This document shows, piece after piece, positions 55,298-64,000 of a stretch of 64,000 bases of DNA. The translations under genes were made by a program, and so were the position numbers. The first letter of the stretch is position 1; each line of letters opens with the position of its first letter. The DNA comes from Hyposmocoma kahamanoa (taxonomy: Eukaryota > Arthropoda > Insecta > Lepidoptera > Cosmopterigidae): assembly GCF_003589595.1 (NCBI RefSeq), contig NW_020654810.1, positions 16,072,113 through 16,136,112 on the forward strand, in the 5' to 3' direction. The notes under the pieces were generated by a model that was given only the letters and a program-made list of their open reading frames with translations, did no database searches and was not told the DNA's origin.

Positions 55298-58200
55298 GTT
55301 TAAAAAAAAAATCGAATATATCGGCTTGTAGATTTGGTTTCAAGTTTACAGTACAATATCAAATTTATGTCAGATTTGTATTTGCCTAGACTTAAGAAGA
55401 ATGACAAGGTTGCTTTACAAAAAAGTTAATTATTTAGGTGCTAAAAAGGCTAACACAAAAATTATGGAGCAAAAAACGCGCCTTGTTGAAGAATATAAAA
55501 ATACTATTATATCTAAGATTAAAATAAATGTCACGTACCAAAATACAACTGCTTATCGTAGTAGATGTAAATGTTGAGATCATGCATCTACTTCTAACAA
55601 ATACAATATAAAGTTTTAGAAATGTTCAAAAATGTTTATTTGAAGTTTCGAGTAGAAAACAACTGTCGCTGTTGTGAAACAAGTAGCCAAAAGAAAGTAT
55701 TTTTCTTAAAACTACGGTCGGCAGATTGCCGTAAATATATCACTCGCTGTCACCACGTAGCTACGTGAACGTTCACCTAACCTCGTACTATCAGCCACGT
55801 AAAAACTGTACCAAAAACTCTGCACGTCACTTATGCAGGTTTGTGTACCTTTGTCTGAAATTCGGAACACTGTTTATAAAGCAAGTAATTTGTTACAAAA
55901 ATACATCATGTTTTTATTATTATCGTAAATGTAGCTACAGTAAGAGCACTTTACTAGCTTCAATCGATATTGTTATGAGTACCAATGTATTTTGACGAGA
56001 ATATTCGATTACGTGTCATAAGTTTATGCCCAAAAGTTTTAAGTAAATTCAAACATCCATCGATAAATCTCGGCGATGCTCGGAAAGATTTCATTTTCGA
56101 ATTTCAGGAGCGATTGCCTCCACTGTTAAAGTTTGCCTGAAAAATGTTCGCGGACGATTGACTCGGTATAAACGGAAATAAAAAGTTTTGTGTTAGAGCA
56201 ATAGAGTTGTACATTGCGCATATAAAGTCAAGAGAAAGCTCCAAAGAGGATCACAATTGGAGACGCTCCTGGATTTTCCAGACTTAAAATGTGACTAACT
56301 TTTTTACACCAGCAAGCTATTGTAAAAACTTACTTTCTTTTCTCAAATGAACTCACATCTAACTTAACTGCGCTTGAAGTTTAGCTCTGCATTCATAATT
56401 TAGTTTTCAATTAGGTTTAGAATAGAATTACCTAAAGCAAAGGTTGCTCAAAAACAAACTAATTTGTGTCGACAGTAAGCATAAACATGAAATTCATGGC
56501 GCCCAAGTTTAATTCTGTTAAGCTAGTGTAGCGAGAGCTGCGTTTCGCATTATCATTACTAAACAGCTTTTATTATTCCACGATATTTGGCTAGAGGGGC
56601 CTCACACGCGCGCTAATGGAATAAAAAGTAAGGTTACAAAGTAAAAAGATACAGAGCGCCTCCCGCGGCGGCGGTTCCTGCGAATTTCGACTGAAAATTT
56701 TATACGTTCAATCTATTTTGAGCGCCTTTATGCTGTGTCTCGCGCTCCCGCTCTCGCGCAAAACAGTTTCGTTTTCAATTATTGCCCACTTGTGGAACGA
56801 GATTCGATGGAAAAACAAACACCTAAGAGCTGGAAATGATATTTTATAGACAAGCTCCTTTATTCGATGTTTACTGCACATCGATTTGTTCTCGGGCGAG
56901 ATCTGTGATGTCGGAAGAAAATTATTGACGAAACGTGCCGGGATAGAGTTGTTATGTGAGGGGCGAAAGGATACTACATATATGCCCTTTAGATACGATC
57001 TTACAATCCAGTTGTTTTCAATGCCACTCAAACAATCAGTTACTTTCAGTGTTACTTTTAAACCCCTAAAATGTTTAATTTTAAAAGTATATACATTTTA
57101 GAGACTATAAAAAATATATTGTTCGTCGTAACTTTAATTCTCGTAAAGCGTTAAGAGAATTAAAATTCCACTGAGGAAATGAGCTCTGACAGATAAACGT
57201 ATTAGCTTTTACGTTCATCAGAAAAATTCGTTGCAGAGAGTATTTTCAGGGAATTCAATTTGTATAATTAACAGCAGTAGATACGACACCTTTTTATGTA
57301 CTTCATCAGGAGTAATGGAATTTTCCTTGTGATGAAAATTCTGAAGCCCATTTCATAATGTTGTTTATAAGATGGTTTGTCACTGATAACACCTTCCTAT
57401 GTTTAACTTGCCTTGAAAATTGCACTTTCATGCAATAAATTCATCCGTATCATTTTACATTTCTTTTTCGTGCAAAATCTTTAACTCTATTCACATTACC
57501 TGTACATAAATTTTAGTTATCGTGTATAAAGTTTATGTTCGCCTTCATAATTATGCAAATGTAAGCAATCCTTTAGCGTAAATTATTTTCTACATTTGTT
57601 TGCATGGGAAGATTTCATTAGTGGAATGCATGATATGTATTTTTGTCAAATTACGAATTTCGCGTATGCTTACATTGTATGTATCTTGCAGCGGTCTTTC
57701 TGAGAAAAGTGAGAGGTACGTCGGTACTCAGACTGTGTACGTGGATATGGCATAACCCGACTACCTGTAGAGAAATTCATTCCAGCTCATTCTGTTTCTT
57801 ATTTGAACCCGCTTTTGCGTGGCTGATAAAATCAGCACCTCTTATACATAAAAGCTTTATAGCGAATAGAATTTTATACCTTTTCCCTCTATATAAAAAT
57901 TTACTTTGGAAATTGGAAATCTTTACTTAATAAGTAGTTCGTGGGTATACTTAGTAATTACTTCTGTTTAGATTGTATATAGGTTGTTACAGAGTACAAA
58001 TGGTAATTTTGAATATATAATGTAGTCATTTGTCTAAAAACTATCAAGTATTTTTTATTCTTTTAAATATGTGTTGTCTTTTACTAATCAATTCTAGGCC
58101 ACGTACGTTCAGCTATAACGTTTATGAAAACGTCACACTCAACTTTTTGTCTCACTTTACCATTTCACAAAGAGCAGTTTAAGCTGGAAAATAGTCCGCA

Positions 58201-61200
58201 GCTCAAAGGTTTAAAAATAGAAGGATCCAAAGTAATAGAGCACTCGATTCCTCCGCCTTGTAATTTGCAGTTGACATCGGCGGGCGTTGCATTTGTACTT
58301 TAGAAGTTCAACTATTGGAAATTTAGTTTAACTTGTAGAATTTTCTGGGAATGCTGTAAAGGTAATTACCGTTAATGCTCATTAATCGTAAGGCGAGGGT
58401 TTGTTAATAATGAGGATGGTCTACAAATTTACAAATACGTACGTCCCAAATTGCCCAGTTTGGAGATTCGATTTTGGTAGCACCGATCAATGAAGCACGA
58501 GTACATTTTGCATAATTGATGTCCCATTCACAGCAACGGAACACTTATTCACATTCATGAATTTTACAAATTTTTCAATTTGTGCTGCTAGGCAAGTGTA
58601 TTTACAATATCGGAGCATCGTATTTGCGCCAATATAATCTGTGTAAAAGCCGGGCAGAGAGTCGCCGCGGTGTCCACTGCAGCGCAGCGCCGATAAAGGT
58701 TTCTAATACGATATTTTTGGTACCACCGCAGCAGATACCCATTCCGATATTGTACGCTTTGTTGTTGTGTCTACACACAACGATATGTAAATTGCTTCAA
58801 AAAATCACAATATATTCCTGAACAAATGTCTAATTCTCCATTGTGATATAAATGAAATTTGTCAGAATCGGAACAGCACAAAAATTGTTCAAAAGGAAAC
58901 ATAAAAAACTGTAACGAAACTGATTCCCAGTAGCCTTCGAGCTTGGGAGGTAATGGGAGATTGTAAAAAGAGGCAATAAAAGCTTAGTATTGTGTGTGGG
59001 AACCGTAGGGGAGTCCATGTATTGTGTTCGGTCCGCAGAGGCCCCCAGAAATCGTCTGACCACAGACGCGGTCAAATTGTACAGAAATGAAATTATCAAG
59101 GTACGCTGCCGATTTTCCGAACCAATGAATCAAGATCCAATTCCCTTTTGTAATAGAACATCGTCGCGAAACGCTCCCATGGAGTTACACTGCCCACTCA
59201 GTGGACGCTTAGCCACTCGCTACACATGTATTTATCGTCGTGGATTTATTTCGTACACGCTATAATCCCCCATAACCGTACTTTATTGTAGCGGTTGCTC
59301 TATTTCGCTCTTGATTTTGAATCAGATCTCTATTATGTGGGTATTAACGAATAACAATCTGTTCAATAATAAACAACTTTAACGAAAGTGACTTTCATTG
59401 CATTTATGAATCAGGTTTTAGTGACTATACAATTTAAATAAACGTGTTGTATAAGAAGTAGGTAAATATAGAAACGATTCAAATATTTTGTGTTTCTACA
59501 AAGAGGTAATGAGATCTTGGTTTCAATTTACGAGGACAGTTTAATTCATTATTCATATATGAATCGAAACATATTCATGTTTTAGTAAGGTTCCCCCAGT
59601 TGTTCCGTAATCTGTGTCAAATTGACTTTTCCGGCGGAGAGCTGACGACTGTTCGTCCGTAATACGCCATAAACGACCTAAACGTATTGGGCCTGATGCT
59701 CGGAGGTTGATAAATATCGGTGATATTTGAATGCGTTTGAATTCCTTTCGGGTTATGGCCGTCTGCCCCTTCAATAAATACTTATTTGGGTGCCACCAAT
59801 ATTTCGTTTGCCCTTAAACCTATTATTAATGAGTCTTCTAGGATTTTATCAAGCGAATCGCCTTTCGGCTGCTTTACCTAAATTTGTAATAAAAGTTGAT
59901 GCGTCACCAAGATATAATATGATTCCAATTGGAAAAAGAAAACAATTTTCTCCAAAGTTATAAACCAAGAGATTTGCATTTCTTCGCCGAGTTGGTACAA
60001 AGTAATTCCTCCGGTTCGAAGATAAATTTTACGTCATTTCCTGTCTACTTGGAACTCGCCAAAAATTATCAGGATCGGCTCGGCTTTAGGATCATTTAAA
60101 ATTAATGAATAATGTTATCAGATAAAGATTGTGGAAAGTTAAATTAAAGTTCTTTTCCCCAGCTTTTCCTCACTTTTTAAGACGCAATATATTTTAATTT
60201 TCTTTTATCGAAATAATTTTACTTTCCATAAATAGGCCGTAAATAAAACTTTTTGTTAATTTGAAGACGACAGTTCACTTGCTCTTTATGTTTTGTATAT
60301 ACACTAAGTACATCATTCTTAACCGCGTTTATAACTTACAAAAACTTGGCTTTAACGTTGAAATTAAAATAAGAACTAAGTACAAAATATATGAAGTAGC
60401 ATGCCCGATAACAAAATTTCGACGCGAGATTTGCTTAAAATTAAAAGCTCTCTGAGCTCACCTTGGCTCTGAAAGTAGCACCTTTTTATTAGAAATCCAC
60501 AGTATTTGCTGTACTTCGAATAAACATTCGACTTTTTACTATTCCTTATCGCGCCACAAAAGAATCGCGATGTGTGGTTGGAAAAGGCGGAATGCAAAGC
60601 TAAATATAAAGAATTTAGATCAAAAGAGCGAAACATTTGGGAAATCGCGATAACATCATTCAAAAGATGAGGAATGGAGAGCTTTATACACCTTTGAGTG
60701 TGTGAAAATAAATATCTGTGAATCTACATAACAGAAAACATCCTTGGCTTTCTGAACTGTGAGGTAGAAGTGTTTTCCAAAACGACTTGCCAAAAGTTCA
60801 CGGCTGTGCGTTATTTGATTAGATTTTATCTCCACTACTTAATTAAAGAGATAAGAATCTTCTTATTTACCTTTAAATATATGCGTATTCCAAAAAAAGT
60901 TCGCAAAAAGCTAAAAAATACGGGTTTAAAACAGATTAATTAATATTATTTGCTCTACTAGTTAAATTAGTACGGCCGTGCACCCGAGCTTTTCCTCAAT
61001 ATTCATTAATGACGTCACGTATGCAAACTAGTACGGGAGCTGGTGTGAATAAAAAAGCCCGTCATGAGCGAAGGTGTGGGGGGCGCGTTGTAATTGCTAG
61101 CAATTTGTAATGGCCGTGTGATTGCTGGAACGTCGCGTCGGCTCTAAACTGTGCTATTAATTTCGTACATTTGATTAACGAAACTACTTATTATGCTAAT

Positions 61201-62511
61201 GAACGCAGGAAAGAATGCACGTGTTACTAGCAAAGTTTGTTACAGCGCATTGTTTATGCTGCCTCCAAAAAGCGTAACTTTATTGACCAACGCTGTTTCA
61301 AAGAGACAACTATATCAATTTTGTCTGGATAGCCGATTAGGGGAATAAAATGCTCCATCTACAGCATTATCCGCTTTGTTATCCCATCTGTAAACGTACT
61401 ATTATAGTATGTGGCACAGAACAAGCAACTTCAAAACCAATAAATATTAATCACTGAACTGTTTAGCTACAGTCATAACCTAAACTTAGAAAGTCTATGT
61501 ATGGGCCTTGTGAACAGGCATTTTCTGGCGACCATATGTTAGCCTCGTTTACTAATCTAAATCATGTGTAATTATGGTGTAAGGTAAGTGAAAAAGAGAA
61601 TTAAATACCACTGAGAATTTGATTAAGTTTTCTTGCTAAGAATCAGCCTGCGAAGTACAATATCTATTTAAAAATAATTTACACTTCTGCTGAATCCGCA
61701 CAATACAGGAATCGTCCCTTTAACGAGTATATTTGAAAACTTAATAATACAATTTAAATGCTAGGTCGTTAAATAGGTGTCAAAATAATACTTGTTTAAG
61801 AGGGTATTAAAATTACACCACGTTCGAACTTTAACCGTAACACAATGCTAACGCGCGAACTTGGCGGCTGTCGGCACGTTGTCGTGCCTGCAATATTTTC
61901 GCGTTCCCACTAATTGCTTACCGTGTTTTGAAGTTTTTACCCTGATTTTTATGTTAACAAACAAATTGGCCCTTTCCTGAACGCTTGCACTGAACATGGT
62001 TATTTTGTACGATGAAATTAAAGACAAAATACCCACGAGAGTGTTTTTATGTCTAATATTTTCAACGTAAGATAGAGTACGTTTCAATAAGGCTTCAATA
62101 TTAATTTACCGACTAGAAGCCAAAATTCTTAAAGGCGAGTAATATTTATGTCATTTTAGAAAGGTTTGCTAATATAGAAAATATGAGTTTCTTTGCTTGG
62201 TTTTAAAAGGTTCGTATATATGAGGTAATATATAGGAATCCATTTTCCAGAAACTAACACAGAGTGTTGCCTTTTCTTCTTCTTTCTGATTATTTCATAT
62301 TTAAATTGATAATTTGGCATGAAACAATGATCTGTGAATTTTTTATAAATTTCAGCCGTTTCGTAATGTATTCTATAGAAACATGTAGATAAACAAATTA
62401 ATCTAAAACTGCTTATTTATAAATAAGCTTAGCGATACGAGCATACTCTGCTTAGAAAATAGTAATTCTGAAATCACTTCAATAATTGTAGATTTATTCA
62501 GTAGCTTTGTG
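55298..62511. other. 7.2-kb repeat-poor block
   Basis: None of the repeat families of the window was found here, in contrast to the dense repeats on its left. G+C-richer islands occur at 56640-56770 (CCCGCGGCGGCGGTTCCTG), 58635-58700 (GTCGCCGCGGTGTCCACTG), 59000-59270 and 60970-61150. Short ORFs (56708-57031 -, 57643-57930 +, 58990-59265 +, 60376-60663 - and others) are without domains. A retained, repeat-free stretch in a large developmental-type intron is a candidate for conserved regulatory DNA; conservation cannot be judged from one sequence. Confidence 0.4.
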
Positions 62512-62778
62512 AAAGATTTCACAAGGGCAATCCACTTGAGCCATATATATTGTTTCTACTGCCGATCAGAATGTGAGTAGGTATTACTGCATTCCGGTTT
62601 GAAGGGTAAAGGCGCTAGTGAAACTACAGGCACATGTCGCAAGGTGAGGAGACTAGTCGCAGTGCTTTTCAGATATTTGCTCTTAAAGCTCTTAGTGGAG
62701 TTGCAACTGATATGGGTAGACGTGTCGTTTACTACTAGGCGCACGACTTGTGCGTCTTGTCACTTGATGTCATAAAAA
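62512..62778 (-). repeat. Repeat family A, diverged copy
   Basis: TTTCTACTGCCGATCAGAAT, CATTCCGGTTTGAAGGGTAA, AAACTACAGGCACATGTCGC and CACGACTTGTGCGTCTTGTC mark a diverged copy in reverse orientation. Its 3' end is poorly preserved. Confidence 0.78.
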
Positions 62779-63030
62779 ACAGAATATAAAATTATCAAGC
62801 AAACCTCAAGATGATCATCGACGTTTATAATTGACTGTACACTAAATCCGCGACTATAACGCAATTTTTTGGTATTCAATTGGATGCGAATACTCGACAA
62901 TTCAGTGGTAATGTCATGCTGGATTTATTAGTCAGTGTAGGTAGTAAGTTTGCCAATTAATGCAAATAATAATAATACCTAATTGCTATTATATTACGAA
63001 ATAATGGTGGCAATGTAAGTGACAAACTAC
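62779..63030. other. Unassigned DNA
   Basis: Probably upstream remains of the LINE fragment, but no motif is readable. Confidence 0.3.
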
Positions 63031-63165
63031 CTGATAACATTCAGTGTGCCCCAGGGCAATATCTTAGGTCCAATCTTATTTTTGTGCTACAACAGTTAAT
63101 TGTGGTTAACTGTATATCACGAACTGTAAAATTATTTTGTTTACAGATACACGCCATAACATTTT
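63031..63165 (+). pseudogene. LINE reverse-transcriptase motif fragment
   Basis: ITFSVPQGNILGPILFLCYN at about 63036-63095 is the VPQGSILGPILFLLY motif of non-LTR reverse transcriptases. About 40 bases later ILFTDTRHNI could be a ruined FADDT catalytic motif. Stops interrupt the rest. Confidence 0.72.
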
Positions 63166-64000
63166 ATGATGACAAATAGTACTGGTTAGAAATTTCCGAT
63201 TTGTCACAAAGTAGGATTTTATATTGTGATACTTATGACTTTCCGTAGCTAGGTAGGTAAAAAATACGTCACAACTAACCCAATTTATGGCAATATGTAG
63301 GATTTTCAAAGAAACTAATTTTTCTTACTGAGAACACAAACGTTAATTATATCAACGGTCAATCTGGACCTAGCACCACTGATGAACAGTAACTTGTCCG
63401 CCTTTATCAATTTTTGGTTTAACGTGTGTCGATTTGGCATAAAAGAAGAGCGCGATGCTAAAATTTCGAACTGTTCTTGATTTAAATTTTTGTACAAAAT
63501 AAATTCTGTGGAGGACGTGTGATTCTTGAATGCGGTCCACTGTTAGTGCAGACGTCTTTCGCTAGATGGCACTTGTAGTCACATTTTGAAGTTTAGAATT
63601 TTGTTTGCTAAGAAATGTGAAGGGTTGCGAACAATACGGGAACAACATGGTGCAGTCATTATTATACTTCCATGAAACTGAACAACTTTAGTTAGCAATG
63701 AAGTTTTTATTTCAAGAATTATTCTTCGATTTTTCAAACAAAACAGCTTTCGTATAACGGGTTAACGTGATCCCACGTCTTGTGATGAGAGGTGTAGACA
63801 TTGTTAAACTAGGAAGGCCTATCCCAGATGTGGATGAAGTAGGGTAGTAGTAGGCTAGTAGTTGGGTAGTAGATAATAATTAGCTAAAAAGCTATTTTTC
63901 CGCTTGCTTATTTTACTTATAACTGACTTATTCAACATTTCCTACTAACAGTTGGGTAATTTTCAGGTTAGTTTTCTCTATCTAATTTCGGTGACAAATT
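63166..64000. other. Unassigned DNA
   Basis: Two small - strand ORFs (63106-63309, 63315-63497) have no domain. AAACTGAACAACTTTAG near 63675 also occurs near 24611, just outside the TA-flanked transposon; the meaning is unknown. A GTAGTAGGCTAGTAG reiteration lies at 63840-63875. Confidence 0.35.

Noticed and set aside
1..64000. CRISPR arrays, operons, riboswitches, bacterial promoters or terminators
   Set aside because: The sequence is eukaryotic; no regular spacer arrays were seen, and the hairpins lack the context of bacterial terminators.

Overview
The window is A+T-rich eukaryotic DNA that looks like an insect genome, most likely a moth or butterfly. The short interspersed repeats are of kinds I recall from lepidopteran genomes, and the one clear host exon has its closest remembered match in insect Rbp6, a Musashi-family RNA-binding protein. 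There are no bacterial-style genes, operons, CRISPR arrays or functional RNA genes that I can support.

The only convincing host coding sequence is a single 82-bp internal exon at 41824-41905 (+ strand). It has consensus splice sites on both sides and encodes the middle of RNA-recognition motif 1 of an Rbp6/Musashi-like protein. I found no exon for the adjacent RNP2 or RNP1 motifs, so the window is best read as parts of two very long introns: at least 41.8 kb upstream and at least 22 kb downstream of this exon. A 400-base run of N (43817-44216) sits in the downstream intron.

The rest is mainly a graveyard of mobile elements. Bases 1-1650 hold a degenerate Ty3/gypsy-type retrotransposon, followed by a LINE end and a locally duplicated segment. 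About 17 copies of one unclassified ~280-bp repeat (called A here) and five copies of another (B) are scattered on both strands. Several tRNA-derived SINE families (called C, D, E and F) are present, with fragments of at least four other LINEs. Non-autonomous DNA transposons can be delimited by terminal inverted repeats and target-site duplications at 11040-11146, 21044-23408, 24645-25200, 46529-46662 and 53367-53594. Two of these interrupt older repeats cleanly, so order of insertion can be read. The 20881-23508 block is a nested stack: a B repeat, split by a TIR transposon, which holds a LINE and a SINE.

Segments poor in recognisable repeats (about 4.1-6.8 kb, 12.5-14.8 kb, 31.7-33.9 kb, 39.4-41.1 kb, 44.5-46.2 kb and especially 55.3-62.5 kb) are where intronic regulatory DNA would be sought, but sequence alone cannot show that. 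The ORFs not tied to a mobile element are short, lack domains and look like chance; they are not annotated as genes. Repeat family letters are local labels; classification would need a repeat-library search.
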